64,000 nt of DNA from Hysterangium stoloniferum (Eukaryota; Basidiomycota; Agaricomycetes; Hysterangiales; Hysterangiaceae), in the NCBI GenBank assembly GCA_015178975.1, contig WHVD01000008.1:1364001-1428000 (forward strand). Reading direction: 5' to 3'. Positions 10,619 to 20,206 of this stretch are shown piece by piece. The notes below the pieces were generated by a model. The model searched no databases, was not told the origin of the DNA, and worked only from the letters and a program-made list of their open reading frames with translations. Made by a program: the position numbers and the translations under genes. The stretch's first letter is position 1. Every line of letters starts with the position of its first letter.

Positions 10619-11991
10619 TGTTAAGAGCAGAAACTGACAGATGTCGGCTGGCCGACAGGGACCGAACGGAAGGACTTGGCTTCAGCTTATGTGCTGCGCC
10701 CTCGCAAGTTACCATCAGGTGTCCTTAAATTTCGGGCGGGCGAAAACTAGTCCTGTCAAGTAAACCTCACGGTAAACTACCGATCGGAAACCGAAGGATA
10801 AGTTGAGGGTTGGGTTGAGGGGTCAGAGGCTGAGAGAGTCAGAGACTGAGAGTCGGAGACTGAGAGAGTCGGAGACTGAGAGAGTCGGAGACTGAGAGAG
10901 TCGGAGACTGAGAGAGTCGGAGACTGAGAGAGTCGGAGACTGAGAGAGTCGGAGACTGAGAGAGTCGGAGACTGAGAGAGTCGGAGACTGAGAGAGTCGG
11001 AGACTGAGAGAGTCGGAGACTGAGAGAGTCGGAGACTGAGAGAGTCGGAGACTGAGAGAGTCGGAGACTGAGAGAGTCGGAGACTGAGAGAGTCGGAGAC
11101 TGAGAGAGTCGGAGACTGAGAGAGTCGGAGACTGAGAGAGTCGGAGACTGAGAGAGTCGGAGACTGAGAGAGTCGGAGACTGAGAGAGTCGGAGACTGAG
11201 AGAGTCGGAGACTGAGAGAGTCGGAGACTGAGAGAGTCGGAGACTGAGAGAGTCGGAGACTGAGAGTCGGAGACTGAGAGTCGGAGACTGAGACAGTCAG
11301 AGACTGAGAGTTGGAGAGTGAGAGTCGGAGACTGAGAGAGTCAGAGACTGAGAGTCAGAGACTGAGAGTTGGAGAGTGAGAGTCGGAGAGTAAGAGTTGG
11401 AGATTAGAGGTTGAAGTCGTAAATGTAGGTTGAATCGTAAATCGGATGGAGTCAGAATGTGGTGGTCGTGAATAGATAATGGAGTCGGAAATTAGAGGGT
11501 ATCTAAGTCGATCTAAGTCGATATTCTAAGTCGATATTCTGATTGTCTAGTAGTTACATTACAGCGGGTTTATATATGGGTTATCGGCGTCTAGAAACTA
11601 CTAACTAAGGGAAGAGTGGAAAACGGCATTGACAAATAAGCTTGACTAGGAACCGGAAAGTTACGATAATATCGGAAGCCGAGATTTAGCCAAGAGCGGA
11701 ATTACGAGAAAAGGGAATAGTCCATGGGCTACAGGTATATATGGGCATATGTGAAACATAGAGTAAAACGGATCATCATAATGAAAGGGGACGTATCAAA
11801 GCATAACCAGATGGTAGAGTATATTTTGACAGGGGCGTAAACGAGGTTTGATCGCCGTGAAGGTATACATCAGTGTCAGTGTTCCGAAGGTTGCCGAAAT
11901 GATAACTTGATCAATAACTTGGAACATTGATAGATGGTAGTATTCTCGGAGACCATCGGGTTGCAACATGGGTTACGACACGGTCGTAACA
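10619..11991. mobile_element. Solo LTR, family A, 1373 bp, with target duplication
   Basis: It starts TGTTAAGAGC and ends GGTCGTAACA, the TG...CA ends of an LTR. It is flanked by a 5-bp duplication ATGGG at 10614-10618 and 11992-11996. The host is the Tc1 transposase, which reads through once the element and one duplication are removed, so this is one clean insertion. Two further complete copies lie at 47352-48071 (minus) and 57361-58084, both near 720 bp. This copy is longer because of an internal minisatellite. No internal retroelement region is present, so it is a solo LTR left by LTR-LTR recombination. CpG is well preserved, which suggests a fairly recent insertion. Confidence 0.92.
10831..11410. 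repeat. 16-bp minisatellite, 25 perfect units, inside the solo LTR
   Basis: Twenty-five uninterrupted, identical copies of TGAGAGAGTCGGAGAC fill 10861-11260. Variant 14- to 16-bp units extend it on both sides (10831-10860 and 11261-11410). Twelve of 16 bases per unit are purines on the plus strand. Each unit contains GACT-GAGAG-AGTC, a small inverted repeat, and one CpG. The shorter LTR copies have a single related segment at this place (GGATCAGGGCCGAGAG at about 57564 in the third copy), which is the probable seed of the expansion. Confidence 0.97.
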
Positions 11992-12544
11992 ATGGGAGGA
12001 TGGATGGGGATTTTTAGCTCAAGATTATGGAGGTGGACTTTTCAAGCCAGCCTCAGCTATTATAGAAAATCTGTGGATGATGTTATCTTCCAGCAAGATA
12101 ATGACCCCAAACACACCTGCAAGAAGGCCCAGACTTGGTTTCAAGATAATAATTTCAATATTCTCCCCATGGCCAGCACAGTCTCCAGACCTCAACCACA
12201 TTGAATACTTGTGGGATCATATAAAGAGGAGGCTGGGGGAGTATGAGGCTGAACCAAAAGGGATACTGGAGTTGTTTGGAGAGGGTGGAGGAGGAGTGGA
12301 ACAAGATTCAAAGGTGTGCCAGAATTTGATTTAGAGTATACCTAGGAGGGATCGCTGTGTTGAAGGTAAAGGATGGCTATACCAAGTACTGAATATAAGT
12401 AGCTTTGTGGGTCAGAGTAGTTAGCAAAAAAATCCTTCCAATGAGTCTCCTGTATATAAATATTTGTAGTATTTCCATATTTGGAGCTTATGTAATGGCA
12501 TTGTATTCTAGATATGATAGGGCATATTCATAAATATTTTAGAT

Positions 12545-12825
12545 ATCTTCCATTTTTATTCTCATCCAGATGTAAAGTGTAATTTCATGTTGAGGGATTT
12601 TTTGAGGGATCTAAAGAAATGTGATGCAAACTTGGAACTCCAATCAGAAGTTACATAGGATGGGACACCATGCTTGGAAAATATGTGAATGATAAAAAGT
12701 TCCATTAGTTGCATGGACATAATGGTGTCATGTGTAGGGATGAAAATACTTTGCTTGGAGAATCTGTAAACCATGACTATATTAGTTTTAGTTATATTAT
12801 GTTGTAAGTTGTTGAGGAAACTCAT
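12545..12825 (-). pseudogene. Gypsy integrase core fragment
   Basis: On the minus strand the frame encodes a VYRFSKQSIFIPTHDT stretch, then IFSKHGVPSYVTSDW and FASHFFRSL, the order seen in the Ty3/gypsy integrase core between the first and second catalytic Asp. It is truncated on both sides. The likely upstream part of the same element is at 14000-14520 on the same strand, separated by copia-like and LTR-like sequence inserted between them. Not functional. Confidence 0.7.
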
Positions 12826-12862
12826 GATTTACTACATATGCACTTTCATAGAGTACACTCAG

Positions 12863-13345
12863 CTAAGATGTATGTACTTTACAGTAGCTTAGTCATACAT
12901 ACAAAACTTTGTCCATTTTCATTATACCATCAACATTTAACAGGTTATGGGCCCCACCTCATTGCTTTAAAAAGTCACATTAATACTATCTCATTATCTT
13001 ATGTCTAACATCAATGCCTTACTTGCAAATGTCCTGAAACTCTCAGGTGATAATTACCATGAATGGAAATTTTCACTGTCAATGGTTCTGCGTTGTTCTG
13101 GATCTTGGAGTGTTGTGAGTAGTGGAACAAAGCCACCTAAAGATGAGAGTAGCAAAGAGTATTTGGAATGGGAAAAGCATTCAGAAGATGGTTACACAGC
13201 AATTGGGCTTATGATCAAAACAAGTCAACAATTGTATATTTGGGATTGTACTACTGGACCTGAGGCATGGAAAGCACTCACACCCCACTCCCTCAAACAG
13301 ATATCCATACCGTCCAAGTCTCCTCACAGCCCGAGCACTCCCTAA
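12863..13345 (+). pseudogene. Copia-type gag fragment with LTR end and primer-binding site
   Basis: An LTR end (ATTTAACA, to 12942) is followed at once by GGTTATGGGCCCC, a good candidate primer-binding site, then an ORF from 13001. The ORF encodes KLSGDNYHEWKFSLSMVL near its start, YLEWEKHSEDGYTAIGLM near 13170 and a TGPEAWKAL segment near 13255. This is the Ty1/copia Gag domain type known as UBN2/Retrotran_gag. Similarity stops near 13290 and the ORF runs on into unrelated sequence. A 24-bp stretch at 12863-12886 recurs inverted at 18957-18980, so LTR pieces of this family are scattered nearby. Confidence 0.75.
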
Positions 13346-13745
13346 AGTTCAGCAACTCCCAATCTGAACCAAAATGCCTCTACCGTGAATAGCAAGCCTC
13401 CCAGTCCAAGCTCCCTCACTGCAACTCCCATTCCCAGTCAATCCCAAATTTCGTTATGGGAAGTGTGATGGTGGATGGCGATGTCTAAACAGTGATCCAG
13501 GACAAACTTGACCTGGCTCAGTATTCTGCACAGTCCTTCGTGCCGGCAGCGAAAGTCGATTGTTTATGAGTAATAAGTCTTGTGTGGTGTGTGAGAATGA
13601 CGATGGAATGTGAGTGGTGGTATGTGAAGAGTGAAATCCATGCGACGAATGATGATTCACGGAATGGCAATTTGTAGCGACGAGATCAAAGGTGGTCTGC
13701 ACAGCACCTAGCTTTGGTTAACAGTAGCTAGCCGTGATCCATTTA
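13346..13745. other. CpG-bearing stretch without recognisable gene
   Basis: Base composition differs from the flanks, with CpG present and a CT-rich start (13300-13460). Neither strand gives a convincing domain; the longest minus-strand frame (13454-13702) is rich in Ser and His and looks like chance. Confidence 0.35.
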
Positions 13746-13952
13746 TGTTAAGTTTTTGTGGTGCTGTTCCTAGACCGTATAACTTTCTGTTTGTCTGAGT
13801 GAGGTGGCAGTACTCATTGTAAATGGATAAGGACTAAACATATACAAATAGACCTTATATAATCCAAAATATTGCAGTGAATAACCAACCGCAGCGACCC
13901 GAGCCCTAATGCTCGTGATCCCTCACTAACCCAAATCCCAGAAAAGTCAACA
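13746..13952 (-). repeat. LTR-like remnant, matches 19364-19540
   Basis: Read on the minus strand it begins TGTTGACTTTTC and ends CTTAACA. Its terminal half (GTCC...ATCCATTTACAATGAG, then AGAAAGTTATACGGTCTAGG and CAGCACCAC) is nearly the same as plus-strand sequence at about 19455-19540. TG...CA ends support an LTR, but no target duplication is visible at either copy. Confidence 0.6.
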
Positions 13953-13999
13953 CATATGGCTTGTGATGCTGTGATGTAGAGTGTGAACAAGTGATGCAT

Positions 14000-14520
14000 G
14001 ACCTACAATAGTGCTTAATGAAATCTCAGAGTCCAGGTTAATGTGTACTCTCTGCAAATCATCACTAGAGTCTTGTTGAGCCTGAAATGTCCAGAGATTG
14101 GGTGGTCATTTTTGTACTGGATGATTCTACATAAGTGGATGCCATCAGAGTCAGTACATATGTATATGCAATCATCAAGTCTAATGAACCTTGCAGGTCT
14201 TGGGACCATTGGGGTTGACTGGGGTCCACAGGATTGTTGAGATGTGCCTTGGTTACCAGGTCTAGTGGAATTGCCAATGGAATGTCTTGGTGTAGTTTCT
14301 CAATGTCCACAATTATAATACCATGCATGACTGGATGGATAAGCTACATAAGTGGCACAGACTGATGCTGAAAGTTGTGTGTTAGTGAAAATGGGTTTCA
14401 GATTGTGTAGATTTACTATGGCATAGTCACTACTCCCCTCTTTTGGATAGACATCCCATTGTCTAGTCAAAGCATGGGGTTTTCTGCCAAGGTGGCCAGG
14501 TTGAAAATGGATAATCAAAC
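14000..14520 (-). pseudogene. Gypsy pol fragment (RNase H end to integrase zinc finger)
   Basis: Minus-strand frames give, in order, ALTRQWDVYPKEG near 14470 (the usual end of RNase H), a PIFTNTQLSAS stretch, LRRIIQYKNDHPISGHFRL-like sequence near 14120, and TLVMICREYTL, corresponding to the HHCC zinc-binding part of a Ty3/gypsy integrase. Stops and shifts break it. The integrase core at 12545-12825 is the likely continuation. Confidence 0.65.
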
Positions 14521-14529
14521 TAGAGAGTA

Positions 14530-15790
14530 AGTACATGACTATTGAAGACTATATAGTTGTTCCAATATTGTACTACAAATATGAGAGTATAATAAGATAT
14601 ATTTGGAAATGCTTCCAAAATAAGTATATACTAACAGGTTAGGTAAATGAGGAACAAGGATGGGGACAAATTAGGGAATAAGTGCAGGAACAATAAGCAA
14701 GCAAATACAGTATATATATTCAAGGGGTCCAGATCATGGATTACCAAAGCATCTAAAGGAACATCAGGAGTCCAACTGGAGTCCAGGTTGGGAAATGACC
14801 AAGGACATTTGGAGAAGTTAGCTCAGAAGGGACAGTCCAATGGGTTCTAGGACATAAGATGAAGCATCAAGTTGAGGGTTGAATATCTGACTGGGAATTG
14901 AGCTGAAGGGTATTTGAGGGATGAGGTTCAGGTTCCAGTGGATTCTGGATCTTAATACTAGTCTAGGATGGGGTTTGGAAACTTATTATATACCTAGAGA
15001 AACTTCAAGGAGTTTCCAGGAATGGGTCTTCACAAGTTATGTAGCTCCATAATTTACTGTGAAGATCCATTCCTGGAAATTCCACAGAGTATTTTCTGGA
15101 TACAATATCAGGTTCTGAACCATCTTCTGGACTAGTGTCAAGAATCAGACTCTACCAGAACCTGACCCTCATCCTTCAAGTACCCTTCAACCCACATCCC
15201 ATTCTGATATTCTGCCCTTGACTAGATACCTCCTGTTATGACCCAGAACTCAATGGGTTCTGCCCTTTGACAGTTGATGTCTCCACATGTCATTGGTCAT
15301 TTCCTGACCCAGACTCCAGTCAGATTCCACACATTTGTTTTAGATACCTCTTTAATCCATGACCCAACCTTCACTTGGTCATCCTTGTCAACTCTCATCA
15401 CTTTTTCTATGCCAATGTTCTGACTTACCCAGAACCTGTGGCTTTTTGAAAATATGCACACTTAATCATTATAGTGCTAGGATCCATTTCTGGATAATAT
15501 TGGATATCTGTGGATATTCCAACTCCTTCCCATTGTTCTGCATTTGGTAACTGACTGGTTGACAGATGTTCATTCATTTGTTTATTGTGCCTGCCCTTAT
15601 TCACTGATCTGCCCCCATCCTTGTTCCTCATTTATCTGACTTGTTTTTATATACTTATTTTGGAACCATTTCCAAATAGGTTTTATTATACTCCCAGATT
15701 TGTAGTACAATTATTGGAACAACTATATAGTCTAATCTACTCCTTTGCTCTTTCTGTCCACTCAATGTCCAAAACTTCTCAGAGCTCTGG
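14530..15790. repeat. Large inverted repeat: two family B LTR copies head to head
   Basis: The left arm (about 14530-15036) runs from TACATGACTATTGAAG through GAGGAACAAGGATGGGGACA to TTTCCAGGAATGGGTCTTCAC. The right arm (about 15060-15790) carries the same landmarks in reverse: GTGAAGATCCATTCCTGGAA first, TGTCCCCATCC-type sequence near 15610, and CAATTATTGGAACAACTATATAG near the end. About 23 bp separate the arms. The left arm lacks some internal segments present on the right. A near-complete single copy lies at 59810-60742. No ORF of either strand looks real. Confidence 0.85.
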
Positions 15791-16383
15791 GTATCTATAC
15801 CTTTCATTTAATCATCCATTGGCTTGAAATAAAGACACCTAAATGTGTGTATGAGGGTGAAGCACATAAGCTGAAGCCAAGTCCTTGTACCCTGGTAATA
15901 TTCTGATATCCCTCAGATCATTTTCTGGAACTCCATGGACTATTCCCCAGAGTATCCCCCAAAAGATCCCTGGACAAATTCCAGAAATCCCTTGGAATAT
16001 CCACTGGAAAACCCAGGTAGATTTCCTGCACTTGAAATTTACCATAACTGCAACAGCATTAGGACTGGAAAACCCACCAGGTCCCAGATCCTACTCTACA
16101 AGTCTTTATCTCTCTCTCACAGTATAACCCACCAACTGGGGTCTGCCTGGGTATCCAGATCCCTTATATGCTTGGATATCCTGTCCTGATCTGCCCCTGA
16201 ACTTGGTTAATATCTGGTTATTATGTCCCCTGAGTATGTTCCTGTTTTGTCCCAGCCTTGTTTCTTGTTTGCCCATTGTCTTTTTGTCCCACTGGATTTG
16301 TAGTACAATAATATTTCATTCTATATATAGTATAGCCTATGAATGTACAGTACTTACAATCTGATCAGAAAATCAACTTAGCA
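15791..16383. repeat. LTR-like sequence with conserved hairpin motif
   Basis: The hairpin motif lies at 15852-15886 on the minus strand. The segment before and after it (about 15830-16010) resembles the start of the family B copy at 59810-59990, reversed. From about 16010 to 16330 the sequence is CT-rich and gene-free. Confidence 0.5.
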
Positions 16384-16385
16384 TA

Positions 16386-17989
16386 CAGTGACTTACAAAA
16401 TGTATCCAATGTTTTGTAGTTTCAGCTTATATATGCTATATCCCAGTAGATAAAATAGTAGAAATCACCAAAGTATTTGTGAACATGACCTATCATGTAT
16501 ATATTTATATGGTAGAACTATATTATGTAATATCCATGTATGGAAACACTATGAATATTTCAATGGAGAGGGTTCATTGGATACGTTTTGTAACTGACAC
16601 ATTTAGGCAGGAAATTACTAGTATTTAGTACTTAGTGTAGCCACCCTTTGCCTTTAATAAATCTGAAACCCTCCTAGGCATACTTTCAATCAAATCCTGA
16701 CACACCTTTTCATCAATCTTGTACCATTCATCCACCACCCTCTCCCACAACTCTTCCATCCCCTGGGGTGCATTCTCATACCCTGCCAACCTCCTCTTCA
16801 GGTGATTCCATAGGTGTTCAATGGGATTCAAGTCAGGAGACTGTGCTGGCCATGAGAGAACCCTGAAACCATTTTCTTGGAACCAATTCTGGGCCTTCTT
16901 ACAGGTATGCTTGGGGTCATTGTCCTGCTGGAAGATGATACCATTGGCAGATTTACCATAGTCCTTAAGACTGGCTTGCAGGTCATCCTCCAGAATCTGG
17001 ATGTAGAGATCCCCATCCATCCTTCCATCAATCTTGCATGCATACCCAACCCCCTCCCACAGCATGCACCCCCAAACCATTAAAGATCCACCACCAAACT
17101 TCAGGGTTCCCTCAACCAGCCTGTCACTCAAGCCCTCCCCTGCCTTTTTCCACACCCACTTCCTGCCATCTGACCCCAGCCTATTAATTTTGGTCTCATC
17201 AGACCACACCACCTTCTTCCAATCCTCCACAGTCCAATCCTGATATGCCAAAGCAAAATCCATTCTCTCCTTTTTATGCCTCTTAGAAAGAAGAGGCCTT
17301 TTCTTCTTTACCACAGGCTTCATCCCAGCTGCCTTGAGTCAATGATGCACTGTTTGAGGATTGAGTGACTGGTTGGTGATAGTGCAAAGTGCCTTTGTTG
17401 CATCTACAGCTGTATCAGCCTTTCCAGAGCTGATAAGGCGTTGTGCAAAATGGATGTTGGCTGTGGAGAGTTTGGAAGGGTGACCACCAGAGGACTTAGA
17501 AAGGTGGGAATGGTGTTTAGAATGAAGTCTAGAGATAGTAGCATAGCTATAGCCAGTAGAAACTGAAATTTGTCTGGCAGAATGGCCAGCATCAAGTAGA
17601 GAAAGGATCTCATACTGGGCAGCAGTGGAAAGGGGATGCATAGTTAGAATTGAGGGAATCTTAGCTGAGAAAGCCCTTCAACTTATACTGTAGTATAGAA
17701 TGATCACATGACATGTTGAAAAACATAAACAAATGCAAACAATCAACATAGGCATATGTTTTTCATGCCAGAACCTGTCAGTTACAAAATGTATCCAATG
17801 AACCCTCTCCATTAAAATATTCATAGTGTTTCCATATATGGATATTACATAATATAGTTCTACCATATAAATATATACATGATAGGTCATGTTCACAAAT
17901 ATTTTGGTGATTTCTACTATTTTATCTACTGGGATATAGCATATATAAGCTGAAACTACAAAACATTGGATACGTTTTGTAAGTCACTG
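16386..17989 (-). mobile_element. Nearly complete Tc1 element with 214-bp terminal repeats
   Basis: The element starts CAGTGACTTAC and ends GTAAGTCACTG, and is flanked by TA at 16384-16385 and 17990-17991, the target duplication of Tc1/mariner. Terminal inverted repeats are 16386-16599 and 17776-17989, 214 bp each and nearly identical. Each repeat is itself bounded by two inverted copies of a motif of about 22 bp: outer CTTACAAAATGTATCCAATG, inner (opposite strand) GTTACAAAACGTATCCAATG at the left end. One transposase gene lies between, on the minus strand. Near-identity of the repeats and a single coding lesion suggest recent activity. Confidence 0.95.
16625..17641 (-). pseudogene. Tc1 transposase (DD34E) with one in-frame stop
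   Basis: A cut-and-paste transposase. The frame runs from ATG at 17641 to the stop at 16625 with one TGA at 17339-17341, about 338 codons in all. The N-terminal HTH region includes ILSLLDAGHSARQIS and GYSYATISRLHS. VVKKKRPLLS follows the stop. Catalytic residues are intact: Asp in VVWSDETKIN, Asp in FQQDNDPKHT and Glu in SPDLNPIEHLW, with 34 residues between the last two, as in the Tc1 family. The stop lies in a QTVHH-stop-LKAAG context, where the family usually has Arg, so CGA-to-TGA is the likely cause. It ends GGYTKY. Confidence 0.92.
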
Positions 17990-17991
17990 TA

Positions 17992-19363
17992 CCTCTAGTT
18001 CTCTACCAGTTAGATCTCAACTTTGTACTAGTGTATTCTCAGAGCCCACAGGTTGTCCCAGTTGACCCTTCCCATCTCAATCACCTCGTATATTCCAGAC
18101 TCCATGGGTCATCTGTTTCACCCTTGTCTGAAATAGGACATAACAATCTGTGAGGGCACAGCACATAAGCTGAAGCCAAGTTCTACCTGCTATCCTGAAC
18201 CTCTGCAGGTTTTCCTTGGAACCCTGCCTGTAAGCCCTAAGCTTAACAAACAGGCCATGTAAACCTCCACTTGCAAGATGCATGATGGGGCAATTTGATG
18301 TTAGTAGTACAAATTATAGATGTTTTCATCAAAATTGGAATATTGCTCCAGACATTAGCATTTCCAATTATTTCCAATATACAACATAACAGAATTAAGT
18401 TTTCTTAACAAGATGCAACAAAGTTTAAAAGCCTCAGTAGGAAACAGTGATTAATAAGCTCCAACTTAGTGAGGACTGAGAAAGCCATATGCTCCTTGAA
18501 CATGAACTGTTCTGTAGAAATGGCCAAATGACACATGGTTTGAGGTACAAATTGTTAGAAAGTAAGACCTAAATATTGTATAATGGACTAAAGTACAGCC
18601 AAATACTATTTACTGCTTATATATCTTTAGTAGAACAATGAAGAAGTGAGAACAATAAGCAGTGGAACAAAGGAAAGGGTAAGTGACACAACTCCTTTGT
18701 TGTCCTAAAAATAGATATGATCTTCAGAATCTGTTGTTCATGATGTATACATTCCAACACAAATCTCCATCCCATTCATGTTGAATCATGCCACTCTTCA
18801 TCCACCCCCAAAAGTCAGTCATAAGGGTTTAACAATCCCACACCCAAGCCTGTGGGTTCATTATTGATGCAGGAGGGGGGGGGTATATGTAAGAATATAT
18901 GACAGGTTTTCATGTGGGTGAAAGAGTGACAAAGCCCTTAACTAGAATACAACCGATGACTAAGCTACTGTAAAGTACACAATTAGCCGAGCATCGATGA
19001 CATGCAACACTATGACTTCTAACAGTATATGCCAGTACATGGTGGATGTGAACAAAAGTGTTAATATTACTCAGCTACTGTACTGAACTACATAGCCCAG
19101 TATGAAATATACTGGGGACCACAAGTGTCATCACAGTGAGATCATTATTAAAAAATTGTGCCAGTTGGCTTATTGTAAATGCACAAACTACAAGGGTTTA
19201 ATAAGCTTGTAATGAAGTACTTTTATCTATCAATGTATCAGTCAGTGAATCACCCTCTGACATGATAGGTCTGGTAATAGTTTAGGTGTACATGGGTTAA
19301 ATCATGCATCAGACTCACAGAGGAGACTCCACAATGTGTATTTTCAAGTATTTGGTGTTGAAT
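17992..19363. other. Gene-free repeat debris
   Basis: A hairpin motif copy lies at 18151-18183 (minus). A 24-bp segment at 18957-18980 matches 12863-12886 inverted. A run of nine G at about 18877-18885 followed by TATATGTAAGAATATATGAC has the look of a polypurine tract next to an LTR start, but the LTR cannot be delimited. No coding frame is convincing. Confidence 0.45.
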
Positions 19364-19540
19364 GTTGGGAATTCAGTAAGCAAACGGCAAGGACTCAAAT
19401 CATACTGGAATATTAATAAGCGGGATACTAAGGTATATATATGAGACTTGTATTATAGTCCTCATCCATTTACAACGAGTTAACCCCCACCTACTCAGAA
19501 AGTTATACGGTCTAGGAACAGCACCACGAAAACTTCAACA
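19364..19540 (+). repeat. LTR-like remnant (TGTTG...CAACA)
   Basis: It starts TGTTGGGAATTC and ends AACTTCAACA, with inverted TGTTG/CAACA ends. The last 85 bp match 13746-13850 inverted. No 5-bp duplication is visible. AAAACTTCAACATTT occurs again at about 19628, so the right boundary is uncertain. Confidence 0.55.
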
Positions 19541-19659
19541 TTTAGTAGGAGGAGGAGGGTGAACCGCCCTAGAGAGGTGGGTGTTTCATTACCAATTTAC
19601 CATTACCAACAATTATTACCAAACAGCCAAAACTTCAACATTTGTATTATAATGTATTG

Positions 19660-19866
19660 CTATAATGTGTCATCGATATGAACTTCCAGATCTCTTACTC
19701 CATCACCATCACGCAGTTTGATCGTCACTTGAGCGCAGTGTGGATGCGGTACCAAATTTGACGCTAGAAACCGCAGAAGGAGATCCGGCTCTCTAGGTCT
19801 GTATTTCTTAGCATCGTCCTCTTTGAGTGCGACGCAGTGAATGCGATGCCGGGTTCGATCTGCCAT
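19660..19866 (-). CDS. Small hypothetical protein, 68 residues
   Basis: An open frame in CpG-containing DNA, divergent from oxidoreductase gene 2 and about 340 bp from its start. It starts MADRTRHRIHCVALKEDD, is rich in charged residues and has no signal peptide or membrane segment. I recognise no domain. It could be a first exon, a remnant of a longer gene, or chance. The corresponding place upstream of gene 3 (about 51480-51700) has similar composition but I do not see a matching frame. Confidence 0.3.
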   Translation of the reverse strand: MADRTRHRIHCVALKEDDAKKYRPREPDLLLRFLASNLVPHPHCAQVTIKLRDGDGVRDLEVHIDDTL

Positions 19867-19872
19867 CTATCT

Positions 19873-20206
19873 ACCGTATGGGGACCAGGAGTATAAGGGA
19901 AGCCATAGCCGCGACAGTGCAGGTTGCTATAGTTCGTCTTTATAATGATATTGAAACGTCACGGTGCTACCGGTTTATTTGAAACGGTAAGCTTTTGCAT
20001 TTTGCTGTGCTAGAACCTCCTAATTTTCAGGGAAATACCAAACGTTGGAATGACCATAAGCACAGCGCTGACGACCGTCTTGGGTAATTGTAGGCGGTGA
20101 CAAAGCTATGTGCTGTGTCCCAACCGGGACCTGGCCTCGGTCTTCAGCTGGAAATTGTGTGACTATAAGTGAGGCAAGTTTGCAACAGATAAGAGGGTAG
20201 ACACCC
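19873..20206 (+). promoter_or_regulatory. Upstream region shared by oxidoreductase genes 2 and 3
   Basis: From CTACCGTATGG to the ATG, blocks are shared with 51711-52034: CGGTAAGCTTTTGCATT, CGGTCTTGGGT, GGTGTCCCAACCG-type sequence, GGCAACAGAT-type sequence and a final CACCATG. ACTATAAGTGAG at about 20162 is a possible TATA-like element. Conservation may reflect only duplication with the gene. Confidence 0.5.

Larger units (their letters stand above)
9990..12392 (+). pseudogene. Tc1-type transposase, decayed and split by a solo LTR
   Basis: Transposase fragments run from 9990 (MPQF start) to 10618 and resume at 11992, ending with GYTKY and a stop near 12392. The N-terminal part matches the better copy at 16625-17641: ILSLLD, STGHGIGTVSRLHS and GGHPSKLS. 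Then come VVKKK, a WTVED segment near 10410, GGGSVMVWGCMLWEG near 10550, and after the insertion QQDNDPKHTCKKAQTWF with a PDLNHIEYLWD segment. The break falls between the CKIDG and MDGD coding segments. Stops and shifts are numerous and CpG is gone in the transposase sequence. A motif AAAAAATCCTTCCAATGAG near 12428 resembles the inner terminal motif of the other Tc1 copies; no outer end is preserved. Confidence 0.85.

Noticed and set aside
10831..11410. CRISPR-like regular repeat
   Set aside because: The units are contiguous with no spacers. It is a minisatellite in an LTR, and the sequence is fungal.
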